From Sedimentitalea xiamensis (GTDB lineage: Bacteria > Pseudomonadota > Alphaproteobacteria > Rhodobacterales > Rhodobacteraceae), in NCBI RefSeq assembly GCF_030164465.1, contig NZ_JASNJE010000023.1, positions 1-64,000 of the forward strand: a DNA stretch of 64,000 nt, in the 5' to 3' direction. Shown here piece after piece: positions 17,910-26,779 of this stretch. Position 1 is the first letter of the stretch; the number at the start of each line of letters is the position of its first letter. Under the pieces are notes generated by a model. The model was not told the DNA's origin. It made no database searches and saw nothing but the letters and a program-made list of their open reading frames with translations. A program made the position numbers and the translations under genes.

Positions 17910-19430
17910 TCAGAAGAAGCCGAGCTTGTTCGGGTTGTAGCTGACCAGCATGTTCTTGGTTTGCTGGTAGTGATCGAGCATCATCTTGTGCGTTTCACGG
18001 CCGATGCCCGATTGCTTGTATCCGCCGAAGGCCGCGTGCGCCGGGTAAGCGTGATAATTGTTCACCCAGACACGTCCCGCTTCGATATTGCGGCCAAAAC
18101 GGTAGGCGCGCGTGCCATCGCGCGTCCAGACACCGGCACCCAGACCGTACATCGTGTCATTCGCGATGGCCAGCGCCTCGGCCTCATCCTTGAAGGTGGT
18201 GACTGAGACCACCGGGCCGAAGATCTCCTCCTGGAAGACCCGCATCTTGTTGTGGCCCTTCAGGATCGTCGGTTGGACATAGAAGCCGCCCGAAATGTCA
18301 CCGTTGAAGCGCGCGGCATCGCCGCCCACCAGAACCTCGGCCCCTTCTTCGACGCCGATCGTGAGATAGGACATGATCTTGTCCTGCTGCTCCTGGCTGG
18401 CCTGTGCACCCACCATGGTGTCCATGTCGCGCGGATCGCCTTGCTTGATGGCCTTCACGCGCTCGATGCAGCGGGCGATGAAGGCCTCATAGATGTCCTT
18501 CTGAACAAGCGCCCGCGACGGGCAAGTGCAGACCTCGCCTTGGTTGAAGGCGAACAGAACGAAACCCTCGACCGCCTTGTCAAGGAAGGCATCGTCCTCG
18601 GCCATCACGTCCGAAAAAAAGATGTTTGGGCTCTTGCCGCCCAGTTCGAGGGTCACCGGGATCAGGTTCTTTGTGGCGGCCTTCATGATGATGCGGCCGG
18701 TTTCGGTCGAACCGGTAAAGGCGATCTTGGCGATGCGCGGGCTTTCAGCCAGCGGCCCGCCCACATCCGGACCCATGCCGTTGACGATATTCAGTACCCC
18801 ATCGGGCAAGAGATCGGCGATGCACTCCATCAACACCATGATCGCCGCCGGGGTCTGTTCGGCCGGTTTCAACACGATGCAGTTGCCCGCCGCCAGCGCC
18901 GGCGCCAGCTTCCATGCCGCCATCAGAACCGAAAAGTTCCACGGGATGATCTGACCGACAACGCCCAGCGGCTCATGGAAGTGATAGGCCACGGTATCGT
19001 GGTCGATCTCAGACATGTTGCCTTCCTGCGCCCGCAGGACTCCTGCGAAATAGCGGAAATGATCGACGGAAAGCGGAATATCGGCCGCGGTGGTTTCCCG
19101 GATCGGCTTGCCGTTGTCCCAGGTCTCGGCGGCGGCGATCAGGTCGAGGTTCTCTTCGATCCGGTCAGCGATCTTCAGCAGGATGTTCGACCGGTCGGTC
19201 GCGCTGGTCCTGCCCCAGGCTTCCTTGGCGGCATGGGCAGCGTCCAGCGCCAACTCCACATCCTCGGCTGTGGACCGGGCCACTTCGCAGACCTTGGCGC
19301 CGGTAATCGGCGTGATGTTGTCGAAGTACCGGCCCTTCACGGGCGCTACGAACTTGCCCCCGATGAAGTTGTCGTAACGGGTCTTGAAAGGCGACGTGTG
19401 GCCGCCCGCAACCTGGGTCATTTCGTTCAT
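17910..19430 (-). CDS. Aldehyde dehydrogenase, acetaldehyde type (ExaC/AldB/AcoD)
   Basis: A 506-residue aldehyde dehydrogenase, the exact size of the ExaC/AldB group that converts acetaldehyde and other short aldehydes to acids. It opens with [25 protein letters not shown], characteristic of this group, then [35 protein letters not shown] with the general-base glutamate, and [11 protein letters not shown] with the catalytic cysteine. GGAGG precedes the ATG at 19430 with eight-base spacing. An AcoR-like regulator is encoded just upstream on the same strand, as seen for acetoin and ethanol catabolic loci. A hairpin follows the gene. Confidence 0.94.
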   Translation of the reverse strand: MNEMTQVAGGHTSPFKTRYDNFIGGKFVAPVKGRYFDNITPITGAKVCEVARSTAEDVELALDAAHAAKEAWGRTSATDRSNILLKIADRIEENLDLIAAAETWDNGKPIRETTAADIPLSVDHFRYFAGVLRAQEGNMSEIDHDTVAYHFHEPLGVVGQIIPWNFSVLMAAWKLAPALAAGNCIVLKPAEQTPAAIMVLMECIADLLPDGVLNIVNGMGPDVGGPLAESPRIAKIAFTGSTETGRIIMKAATKNLIPVTLELGGKSPNIFFSDVMAEDDAFLDKAVEGFVLFAFNQGEVCTCPSRALVQKDIYEAFIARCIERVKAIKQGDPRDMDTMVGAQASQEQQDKIMSYLTIGVEEGAEVLVGGDAARFNGDISGGFYVQPTILKGHNKMRVFQEEIFGPVVSVTTFKDEAEALAIANDTMYGLGAGVWTRDGTRAYRFGRNIEAGRVWVNNYHAYPAHAAFGGYKQSGIGRETHKMMLDHYQQTKNMLVSYNPNKLGFF

Positions 19431-19553
19431 TGGGTATCCTCCATTGGTCGTCCGGTCCTCCGCCGGAGACAAACAGAGCATGTGTGAAGGCCGCCTCCGC
19501 GTCAGCCCGGCCACCCCGGCCGGCACCCTCCACCTGTCTCACCTCTGAGACAG

Positions 19554-20585
19554 TCAGCCTTGATTTCCGCCGATCCCAAGCCGCTTCATGCGCCGATAAA
19601 GCGTTGCCCGGCCCACGCCCAGCATTCGCGCGGCTTCCGAAACGTTGCCGCCCGCTCGCGAAAGTGCCCGATTCACCGCCGACCTTTCGGCCTTCTCGAA
19701 GCCCGTCGGCCCGTCGTCACGCCCGAACAGGTCGGATGCTGGAACCGAGGTGATCGGCCCGGTCGAATTCAGCCGAAACGCCTTGCGGGCGCCGCGGGTC
19801 GCACCCAGCACGAGGTCGTCTCGGTCCACTGCCAGCAGCATCGCCGCCTCGCTGTCGTCCGTATTCGCCACGATGATCCGTGCATCGGCAAAGGCGGCGC
19901 GGAAATTGTCGGTCTCGATCTGGCGGGCAGTCTGGGCCACCATCGCGGCGATCAGCTGGTTGAAAGCCTCAGTCTGGTCGGCCCTCGCCGAGGACACGTC
20001 GAGCGCGCCGATCAGTTCTCCCTCGGGGCCGAAGATAGGCGCATCCATGCAACTCATGCCGGTGTTGCGGGCGTGAAAATGCTCGTCGCGGTGAATGATC
20101 ACCCTTCGCCCTTCGGCGATGCAGGTGCCGATGCCGTTGGTGCCTTCCGAGGCTTCCGACCAGTCGGATCCTGGCGTCAACCCCCAGGCTTCGAACGTGG
20201 AAAGGTCGCTGCCTCCGGTGCGCAGGTCGAGTACCACACCTTCGGCATCGGTCAAGAGCACCCCACACCCCGAACTGCCGACCAACTGGAATAGTGTGTC
20301 GAGCTTGGGCATGGCCACGCGCAACATCGCTTCCGATCGCTCGCGCCGCTCCGTCAAGGCCTCTACCGTCACGCGCTGCACGCCTTCCTTCTGTCCCGGA
20401 TCCAGCCCGTGATGTTCAAATGATCGGCGCCACGAAGCCGCCAGTCGTGATCTGGCCGCAGCGTTCGGGTGGCTCGCAATTTCCACCACGCGCTTGATAT
20501 GCCGCGAGTCCGACGTCAATCCTGGCTTCCTCCGCGAACCGACGGTATCGCGTTTTTCATGATGCGTCGAGCGACAGCCAGACAT
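19554..20585 (-). CDS. AcoR-like GAF/Fis-type regulator without AAA+ domain
   Basis: About 343 residues. The N-terminal part matches the AcoR family: ARSRLAASWRRSFEHHGLDP, then a GAF-like sensor region (GVLLTDAEGVVLD ... TNGIGTCIAEGRRVIIHRDEHFH ... ISPSG-like FGPEGELIGALDVSS). The C-terminus is a Fis-type helix-turn-helix, ALSRAGGNVSEAARMLGVGRATLYRRMKRLG. The sigma-54-activating AAA+ domain (GAFTGA motif) that normally lies between is absent, so it probably acts with ordinary RNA polymerase. The start is uncertain: 20585 is chosen for an AGAAGA upstream, and the frame is open further up. It likely controls the downstream aldehyde dehydrogenase gene. Confidence 0.82.
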   Translation of the reverse strand: MSGCRSTHHEKRDTVGSRRKPGLTSDSRHIKRVVEIASHPNAAARSRLAASWRRSFEHHGLDPGQKEGVQRVTVEALTERRERSEAMLRVAMPKLDTLFQLVGSSGCGVLLTDAEGVVLDLRTGGSDLSTFEAWGLTPGSDWSEASEGTNGIGTCIAEGRRVIIHRDEHFHARNTGMSCMDAPIFGPEGELIGALDVSSARADQTEAFNQLIAAMVAQTARQIETDNFRAAFADARIIVANTDDSEAAMLLAVDRDDLVLGATRGARKAFRLNSTGPITSVPASDLFGRDDGPTGFEKAERSAVNRALSRAGGNVSEAARMLGVGRATLYRRMKRLGIGGNQG

Positions 20586-21189
20586 ATCTTCTTGCTCGGC
20601 TTGAGTGGGCGTCGTTTCAAAGTGGACCACCGGTGTTTCCACCGCGCGGCATGAGGCAGATAGTGCCGGTAGCGGTAATACGGCAGGGCAGAACATTGCC
20701 GAACAAAGGCGCTATTTGAATGTCAGCTTCCGGCATCCTGGCCTGACCGGTCCGCACACGCAGAGGATGTCCGGGATCCGCCCAACGCGAGCGCACCGTG
20801 ATCAACGCCGGGTCGCTGAGCGGCGTTCCTCGGAACGGCATAACCGGTTAATCGACCGTCGATAGGCCCGGGGGCGCACCCGCGCCGCGCCCGGACCCGC
20901 GGGAGGTGAGCCGACGCCTTACCCGAACGGGTCATACTCCGAGACGATCACGACTTCGTTTCCGTCGATTTCATCGGCGGGGACGGCGCCAGAGGTTCCA
21001 TCACCTGCCTCGAAGAGGGGCTATCGCATTAATCGCAGTTCTTGGGGAAGTTACGGTTTTCGAACTTGAGAAAGCCGCGTATATCGCCGTTCAAGCATCG
21101 CCGCTTTCCGCGCGACATCATTCTCTGTACCGTGCGACGGTAATTGCATTATCCGCTATCCTACCAAGACGTCGTAGTCCTCCTGGAAG
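20586..21189. other. Gene-poor stretch between the regulator and the CRISPR array
   Basis: About 600 bp with no complete recognisable gene. It contains the regulator's upstream region and the trailer end of the CRISPR array, which is more AT-rich from 21020 to 21180. The only protein-like trace is a possible gene remnant at 20919-21017, listed separately. Confidence 0.5.
20919..21017 (-). pseudogene. Possible C-terminal fragment of a broken gene
   Basis: On the minus strand, a frame running to the TAA at 20921-20919 encodes PLFEAGDGTSGAVPADEID followed by GNEVVIVSEYDPFG. Its composition and acidic, well-spaced residues look like a genuine protein end. The frame is closed by a TAG right upstream and has no start codon. 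It may be the surviving tail of a gene lost next to the CRISPR locus. I do not recognise the family, and chance cannot be excluded. Confidence 0.3.
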
Positions 21190-22921
21190 AGGTCGATCCC
21201 CGCGGGGGCGGGGGAGCCTAGTGCCGTACCTGTGTGCCGCCGATGGCCTCGGGTCGATCCCCGCGGGGGCGGGGGAGCCCGGGACAATGGCGGCGGTTCC
21301 TATCGCATCTGGGGTCGATCCCCGCGGGGGCGGGGGAGCCGGACCGCGCCGAGCTGGACGCGCTACATCACGGGGTCGATCCCCGCGGGGGCGGGGGAGC
21401 CCTGCACCGGTTTGAACCCGACCTGCGCCACCTGGGGTCGATCCCCGCGGGGGCGGGGGAGCCCCGATGACCGCGCCTGAACTACGACCCTGCCCGGGTC
21501 GATCCCCGCGGGGGAGCCCACCGCGCCCGACCCGAAATACTATCGCACATGGGTCGATCCCCGCGGGGGCGGGGGAGCCGCTGAGCGTGTAATCGGCCTG
21601 CACGGTACCCCGGGTCGATCCCCGCGGGGGCGGGGGAGCCTCCTGAATGATCCGCTGCACCGGATGTGCCCGGGGTCGATCCCCGCGGGGGCGGGGGAGC
21701 CGCCTGCACCGTGCGCTCGCCGGTGCAGATCAGGGGTCGATCCCCGCGGGGGCGGGGGAGCCTCATCGCCGGTCAGCCCCTCCAATTGCAGGAAGGGTCG
21801 ATCCCCGCGGGGGCGGGGGAGCCCGTCATGTGCGAGCCGGGATCGAAAAGTATTCGGGTCGATCCCCGCGGGGGCGGGGGAGCCAAAAACATCGGTCGCG
21901 TGAGAAAGAGGATCGCGGGTCGATCCCCGCGGGGGCGGGGGAGCCCGCTTTGTCGGGCGATGGCTGGTAAAGCGAAAGGGTCGATCCCCGCGGGGGCGGG
22001 GGAGCCACCAAAGAGGACACAAACGACGCCATTGGCAAGGGTCGATCCCCGCGGGGGCGGGGGAGCCTCGGACCGCTGCTGCATCACGGCGGAAGATCTG
22101 GGTCGATCCCCGCGGGGGCGGGGGAGCCGTCCTGCAGGACTGCGACGGCGGGCTCGACGTGGGTCGATCCCCGCGGGGGCGGGGGAGCCAGTGCATCCAA
22201 GACGGTCGGACGGCAGCGGAGCGGTCGATCCCCGCGGGGGCGGGGGAGCCCGGAGGCCGGTGAGATTGTCCACGCCGCATACGGGTCGATCCCCGCGGGG
22301 GCGGGGGAGCCCAATCAAGAAACAGCTTGAGGCTGGCGAAACCGGGTCGATCCCCGCGGGGGCGGGGGAGCCATCTTGCGCGAGGACAGCGACGAATTCC
22401 GCAAGGGTCGATCCCCGCGGGGGCGGGGGAGCCGCGAACCATTTCGCCCCCGGCGCTGACTTCCTGGGTCGATCCCCGCGGGGGCGGGGGAGCCGCGAAC
22501 CCGGCTCAGAATGCGCTTGATGCGCCGGGTCGATCCCCGCGGGGGCGGGGGAGCCCATCAGCCAGATATACCTTTAGATCCTGACCAGGGTCGATCCCCG
22601 CGGGGGCGGGGGAGCCAGTTGGCTCCGCATGAATCCTGACCAGACGCAGGGTCGATCCCCGCGGGGGCGGGGGAGCCAATGAAGAACGGAACGAAAACAG
22701 ACCAAGAATGGGTCGATCCCCGCGGGGGCGGGGGAGCCGAGAGGATCACGGCAAAGGACCGCGAACTAGCGGGTCGATCCCCGCGGGGGCGGGGGAGCCA
22801 TGACCGATACCGTTTTCAAGGAAATCCGAAAGGGTCGATCCCCGCGGGGGCGGGGGAGCCCGTGAGGCGGCGGACGGTATCCCGTTCATCGAGGGTCGAT
22901 CCCCGCGGGGGCGGGGGAGCC
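21190..22921 (-). CRISPR. Type I-E CRISPR array, 29 repeats and 28 spacers
   Basis: Twenty-nine repeats of 29 bp with a 61-bp period. Spacers are 32 bp, except the fourth from the left (21402-21434), which is 33. Read on the minus strand the repeat begins GGCTC, forms a stem CCCCGC/GCGGGG around a CCCC loop, and ends in the eight-base handle ATCGACCC, the type I-E plan cut by Cas6e. The array is therefore transcribed leftwards from the leader at 22922-22984, beside cas2; newest spacers are at the right. Variants: the repeat at 21496 lacks six bases; the repeat at 21190 (last, trailer end) and the one at 22222 differ only at the final handle base. The rest are identical, which suggests recent or active use. 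Confidence 0.98.
21496..21518 (-). repeat. Shortened CRISPR repeat with six bases deleted
   Basis: This is the sixth repeat from the left. It keeps both ends but has lost six bases from the centre, so it is 23 bp instead of 29. The stem CCCC/GGGG is left with a two-base loop, so at most a three-base-pair hairpin can form. Cas6e cleavage here is probably weak. The flanking spacers are both 32 bp. Confidence 0.95.
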
Positions 22922-22984
22922 TCTAGGAGGTAAGTATTTGGCAAGTATAAAAATGTCAAAAAGCGTGGATGTTCTGATCGATTC
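22922..22984 (-). promoter_or_regulatory. CRISPR leader and array promoter
   Basis: The 63-bp AT-rich stretch between the cas2 stop and the first repeat. On the minus strand it has a perfect -35 TTGACA (22959-22954), a 17-bp spacer and a possible -10 TACTTA (22936-22931), which would start transcription within a few bases of the first repeat. A weak ATCAG-N4-T match to an IHF site lies upstream near 22975. Position, length and base composition match type I-E leaders that direct spacer integration. Confidence 0.75.
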
Positions 22985-23272
22985 CTATTCCCGTTTTACG
23001 AGCAAAATGCCATCGGCGTCTACGATCACTTTCGGCGGCTCTCCCAGCATTTCCATCGCCAGGTCACCTGTAGCCGAAGGATCGCGCCAGACCATCACGA
23101 TGGCGCCGCGACCGAGGGTTTCGTACCAGCTCGACAGCACGTCCCAAACCCGTGTTCGTACACCTGCCGAAAGGTCCGGCGCGACATAGATGCCTGGCGC
23201 CACCTCCAACATGATCGAGGTGAGGAAGCCGCGATATCGCGCCTCGACGTCACGAGTGACCACCATCGTCAT
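22985..23272 (-). CDS. cas2: Cas2 integration subunit, type I-E
   Basis: A 95-residue Cas2e. It starts MTMVVTRDVEARYRGFLTS, continues with APGIYVAPDLSAGVRTRVWDVL and ends with VIVDADGILLVKRE, matching E. coli-type Cas2. With Cas1 it forms the integrase that inserts new spacers at the leader end. I chose the ATG at 23272; a TTG two codons upstream is possible, and no strong ribosome binding site is visible for either. It is the last gene of the cas operon; the leader follows immediately after its stop. Confidence 0.95.
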   Translation of the reverse strand: MTMVVTRDVEARYRGFLTSIMLEVAPGIYVAPDLSAGVRTRVWDVLSSWYETLGRGAIVMVWRDPSATGDLAMEMLGEPPKVIVDADGILLVKRE

Positions 23273-23309
23273 TGGCAAGGCGCGCGACCCTCAAATATTG
23301 GTTTGCAGC

Positions 23310-24185
23310 TCATGGTCCATCCTCGATCAGGGCTTTGATGCGTTCGATCATGGCTGGTATGATCCTCTCCCTGGCCAAGGTCTCTCCGGTGAGACGCCGT
23401 GCAATGCGCTCGACAGGCATGTCGGGCCTGTCCTCGGCGCGCTTGGCCGCGCGGAAGGCGCAGGGCAGAGTAACCGTCTCTCGCCAAAGGTCGGCAATGT
23501 CGAGCACAAACGACTGACCTGGGTCCTCGTGGATGAAACCCAGTTGTGGCACGGTCGCAGTCGCGCTTACGGCAATTGCCGCAGCGGCCTCGACGGCAGA
23601 GGCCGCGTGGTTGAGAGCCTGGTTGGCAAGATCGGCTGCCTGGGGATTTGCCCGGTCGTACCGGCGGCCGCGCCAAGGCACGCCAAAGCGCTCTGCGGTC
23701 AGCTTGTAACTTTCCTTGACGCGGGCTCCCTCAATGCCGCGCAACACATCGAGGGAGCGATGCGGCAAGACCTCACCCAGGCGCAGTGCGTACATGCGCC
23801 GGGCGACCATGATCCGCATGTCCTCGTCAGCCCAAATGCGCGCCTGAAGACGCGCGAGCCCGGAGCGGTCGGGGATCAGTGGCGGTGCCGTGTAGAGACG
23901 AACACCATCCTCTCCCACAGCCGCAAGCGCAGTGCGCGCATGGGCCAGCAGGCGAAGCGCGTCGTGACTGACTGTCGACCCCGGACCGAGCAGGATCATC
24001 GAGACGCCCTGAAGCGGAATGGCGTGATCGCCCTGCGCCAGAGCGTCCGGTCCGGACTCCGCGCCACGCAGAAAGGCCAGCGTTCCGTCTCGTGCGGTCA
24101 GTTGGCCACGCGCAAGATAGAGCAGCCCCGCCCTGTCCGCATGGGGAACCTTGGCGCTGTCAAGGCCCAGGCGTCCTTTCAGCAT
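23310..24185 (-). CDS. cas1: Cas1 integrase, type I-E
   Basis: A 291-residue Cas1e, the catalytic subunit of spacer integration. It starts LKGRLGLDSAKVPHADRAGLLYLARG, like other Cas1e proteins. The metal ligands are seen as the glutamate in GIEGARVKESYK, the histidine in LGFIHEDPGQSFVLDIADLWR, and the aspartate of the same segment. The ATG at 24185 has AAGGA directly upstream and lies five bases beyond the cas6e stop; the frame is open upstream but only as an antisense-like extension of cas6e. All catalytic residues appear present. Confidence 0.97.
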   Translation of the reverse strand: MLKGRLGLDSAKVPHADRAGLLYLARGQLTARDGTLAFLRGAESGPDALAQGDHAIPLQGVSMILLGPGSTVSHDALRLLAHARTALAAVGEDGVRLYTAPPLIPDRSGLARLQARIWADEDMRIMVARRMYALRLGEVLPHRSLDVLRGIEGARVKESYKLTAERFGVPWRGRRYDRANPQAADLANQALNHAASAVEAAAAIAVSATATVPQLGFIHEDPGQSFVLDIADLWRETVTLPCAFRAAKRAEDRPDMPVERIARRLTGETLARERIIPAMIERIKALIEDGP

Positions 24186-24189
24186 ATCC

Positions 24190-24981
24190 TTAGCTCCTCG
24201 GGACCGGTCGCCCCGGCGGTCGCAGCAACAGCATACCGAAACCGAAGGCTTTGTGACGGCCGACGCCGCGGCGCAAGCGATCCCTGAAGGCGTCCGGTTC
24301 GCGGACGGTAAGCGTGCCGTGCAGAATTGCGTCCGGCCCTTCAACGCCACGTCCATCCCCCCTTGCGGCCAAGCGGCGACGGAATGATGCAAGGCGGATG
24401 TCCTCGATCTCCGCGGCGCCCGCGAGGCGATCAGCAAGCCATGCGGCATAAACGGTTTCGCGACTGCGATCCGTGTCCCCCATGGCGTTCCGGTCGGGGT
24501 TGCGCAATGCGGTTGCGAGAAAAGCGTCAATCTCCGCTCCCGCCTTGAACCCGTGCCGCCGGCCCTTGTTGCGATCCGCAGGCGTTTCGATGTCGGAAGC
24601 CAGGCGCACGACCGGGCGCAGCCGAATGTCGAAGCCCAGTCGACGGCCCGGAGCGGCAACATCCGGCAGCGTCTTGGTCGCAAGGCGGGAGAGCGGCAGC
24701 GCAGCCTCAGCCGCTTCGGACAAGGCCACCATCTTTGCGGTCTCCAGCAAAGTGGCGGCATTGGCCTCGGTATAGGCCCATAACGTCCCTGTCCGGGCTC
24801 GGGGTGCGACGATCAGGCGAAACGGTTGAAGTACACCGGGGCCAAAGGTCTCACCTAGCAAGTGGTGAAGCGCCCGGCCCTCGTCAAAGGTGGCGCGCGA
24901 ACCACGGGTCCAGCCGCGCTCACCTGCTGCGCGTGCAAGAGCGGGCAAGTCGATCGGCAGCCGGGCGAGGTGAAGCGTCAC
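24190..24981 (-). CDS. cas6e: Cas6e crRNA endonuclease (CasE)
   Basis: A 263-residue Cas6e, which cuts the pre-crRNA at the base of each repeat hairpin and stays bound in Cascade. It starts LHLARLPIDLPALARAAGER as in the family, has the central RNRNKGRRHGF-like segment (DRNKGRRHGFKAGAE), and ends with the glycine-rich RNA-binding loop GVGRHKAFGFGMLLL. A histidine early in the protein (ALHHLLGE) is in the usual catalytic region. It overlaps cas5e by four bases. Confidence 0.95.
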   Translation of the reverse strand: MTLHLARLPIDLPALARAAGERGWTRGSRATFDEGRALHHLLGETFGPGVLQPFRLIVAPRARTGTLWAYTEANAATLLETAKMVALSEAAEAALPLSRLATKTLPDVAAPGRRLGFDIRLRPVVRLASDIETPADRNKGRRHGFKAGAEIDAFLATALRNPDRNAMGDTDRSRETVYAAWLADRLAGAAEIEDIRLASFRRRLAARGDGRGVEGPDAILHGTLTVREPDAFRDRLRRGVGRHKAFGFGMLLLRPPGRPVPRS

Positions 24982-25664
24982 ACCATACCCTCCACGATTG
25001 CGCGCGTTCCGCCATGCAGTCCGCTGGACCAGACGCGGCGATCAGCGACGTCCATCGCGCGAGATCCGGACGGGCCTTTATCCGCGGGCCACATGGCGGG
25101 CCTGGGTTTGTCGCGATCGATCGCGCAGAGCGCATCGTGGACGGTCGGCGCGTCAACAAATCCGCCGTTCAGCGGCGTGGATGGCAGACAGGGCTTGCGT
25201 CCAATGAAAAGGGGGCGGGCTGGACGGTCGAGAGCGTTGGCGACCTCGTCCAGTGTGGGCTGTTGATTTTCTGGATCCAGACGCAATACCACCCGAAGGG
25301 AGGCATCCAGAATATAGTCGCGCCGCCGTCGATGCGGTGCGTCGTAGCTCGCTCCCGTGCGACCTTCCGGTTGTCCGCGCGTCGTCCATCCTCGATCTGT
25401 CTTCCCGAGTTGGGCATTCTGGCTGTCGGTCAATATGTCTCCCTCCCGCAGGGCGATAGCCCCGAACAGAAGCCGGTCCTGAAGCGCCTGATGCGCGGTG
25501 CGGTCGTCCCAATCCCAGCCAAGCGCGTTTCCCAGCATTCCGGTCAACATCGAGGCCCCGGGCCAGCGTGCCGTCGGACCCACCTGGTCGATTGCGACGG
25601 CGCCAAAAGACATCATCGGCGCGCAGAGGCGCAGCACCAACCAGCGCATTTCACCGCCACTCAT
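24978..25664 (-). CDS. cas5e: Cas5e, Cascade subunit (CasD)
   Basis: A 228-residue Cas5e that caps the 5' handle of the crRNA in Cascade. Visible are the N-terminal RAMP strand RWLVLRLCAPMMSFGAVAIDQVGPTARWPGASMLTGMLGNALGW and the typical RRRRDYILDASLRVVLRL. The start ATG overlaps the cas7e stop (ATGA), and its own end overlaps cas6e. In this group Cas5e does not cut RNA. Length is normal for the family. Confidence 0.95.
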   Translation of the reverse strand: MSGGEMRWLVLRLCAPMMSFGAVAIDQVGPTARWPGASMLTGMLGNALGWDWDDRTAHQALQDRLLFGAIALREGDILTDSQNAQLGKTDRGWTTRGQPEGRTGASYDAPHRRRRDYILDASLRVVLRLDPENQQPTLDEVANALDRPARPLFIGRKPCLPSTPLNGGFVDAPTVHDALCAIDRDKPRPAMWPADKGPSGSRAMDVADRRVWSSGLHGGTRAIVEGMV

Positions 25665-26779
25665 GACAGCCGGGCTGGAAGAGTGGCGGCCCAGTCGGCC
25701 AGTTCCTTGAGCGTGCCGGGCGCCGCGCCATCCAAGGCCTCATTGCGCAGAGACAGGACGCGGCGCTCCTCACCTGTGGCATATGCGCGGTCCAGTGCGG
25801 CGAGGTGCCCGGTCAGCGCCTCGGCGGCAGATGCCATGTCAGGATCGCACGGAACGCGGAACGCCTCGGCCAAAGAGCGCGGCTGACGGTCGCCCGCTTC
25901 GAGCAGCATCAACCCCGCGCGGCCGTAGGGTGCGGTGGACCCGAGTTTCGCGCCGGGGGATACTTCGGCAATCAGATGGACGAGGTTGTGCAGGACCGGA
26001 CCGGCGAGGTCAGGCGCGGCAGACCCGAGATTATCAATCAAGCCGGGCAAGTCGACAACGACGTAGCCATAAAAGAGGCCGGAGGTCAGTTCCGTTTCCT
26101 GGATGGTGTCGGCACCTGGTTCGTCCGCGCTCAGGTCATCGACGGCCGTAAAATAATCGGATTCGCTCTCCTCTCCATGAACGGTGAACGCATGAGCGAC
26201 ATGGACAGGGGCTGTGATATTGGCGGAGGTGTCAGAGGTGACCATCCGCCCGAAGAGCGCAGCTGTAAGTCCCCCGGGCAGCGCCGTCGCTTCACGCATC
26301 GCCGCAATGTTCTTCTTGAAATCCTTGCCCCACTGCTCAGTTGCCTTGGCCGCCGCCTTCGTATCGCCCGCGGACTCTGCCACGAGACGCTTGGCCTCAT
26401 CGCGCAGCCATGCGAGCTCGCGTTCTCCGAACAGCAGGGTCTGGCGGCTTCGTTTTTCTTTGAAGCCCTTACCGCCGTAGACGGCTTCCTGAAAGGCAGG
26501 CTCTATGGCCTGAACGACTTCCGACGGTTCCAGTCCCCCCAGCACTTTGCGCGTCACCAGTTCTCGCGATCGGAACGCCTTGTCCGCACCGTTAATAGTG
26601 TGAAGCGCATGCGGATCTTCCGCCATGCGCCAATGCCGTTTGAGGCATTGCGACGAGACCCGCGTGCGAAGGGCACCGCCATAGGTCAAGCGCTTGGCGA
26701 GGCCACTGTCATCGCGGTTGAGCAAGGTCGCGGTGTAGGAGGTCAGGGTGTGGATTTGTAGAAAACGGGGTTCAGGCAT
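25661..26779 (-). CDS. cas7e: Cas7e, Cascade backbone subunit (CasC)
   Basis: A 372-residue Cas7e; six copies form the crRNA backbone in E. coli Cascade and each flips out one base in six. The family start FLQIHTLTSYTATLLNRDDSGLAKRLTYGG is clear, followed by RTRVSSQCLKRHWR. The chosen ATG at 26779 overlaps the cse2 stop by eight bases; longer in-frame starts would lie inside cse2. The GLFYGYVVVDLPGLIDNL segment is also typical. Confidence 0.96.
   Translation of the reverse strand: MPEPRFLQIHTLTSYTATLLNRDDSGLAKRLTYGGALRTRVSSQCLKRHWRMAEDPHALHTINGADKAFRSRELVTRKVLGGLEPSEVVQAIEPAFQEAVYGGKGFKEKRSRQTLLFGERELAWLRDEAKRLVAESAGDTKAAAKATEQWGKDFKKNIAAMREATALPGGLTAALFGRMVTSDTSANITAPVHVAHAFTVHGEESESDYFTAVDDLSADEPGADTIQETELTSGLFYGYVVVDLPGLIDNLGSAAPDLAGPVLHNLVHLIAEVSPGAKLGSTAPYGRAGLMLLEAGDRQPRSLAEAFRVPCDPDMASAAEALTGHLAALDRAYATGEERRVLSLRNEALDGAAPGTLKELADWAATLPARLS

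Noticed and set aside
21540-22558. Long arginine/proline-rich open frames across the CRISPR array on both strands
   Set aside because: They are translations of the 29-bp repeats (61-bp period) with a fixed peptide repeating; not proteins.
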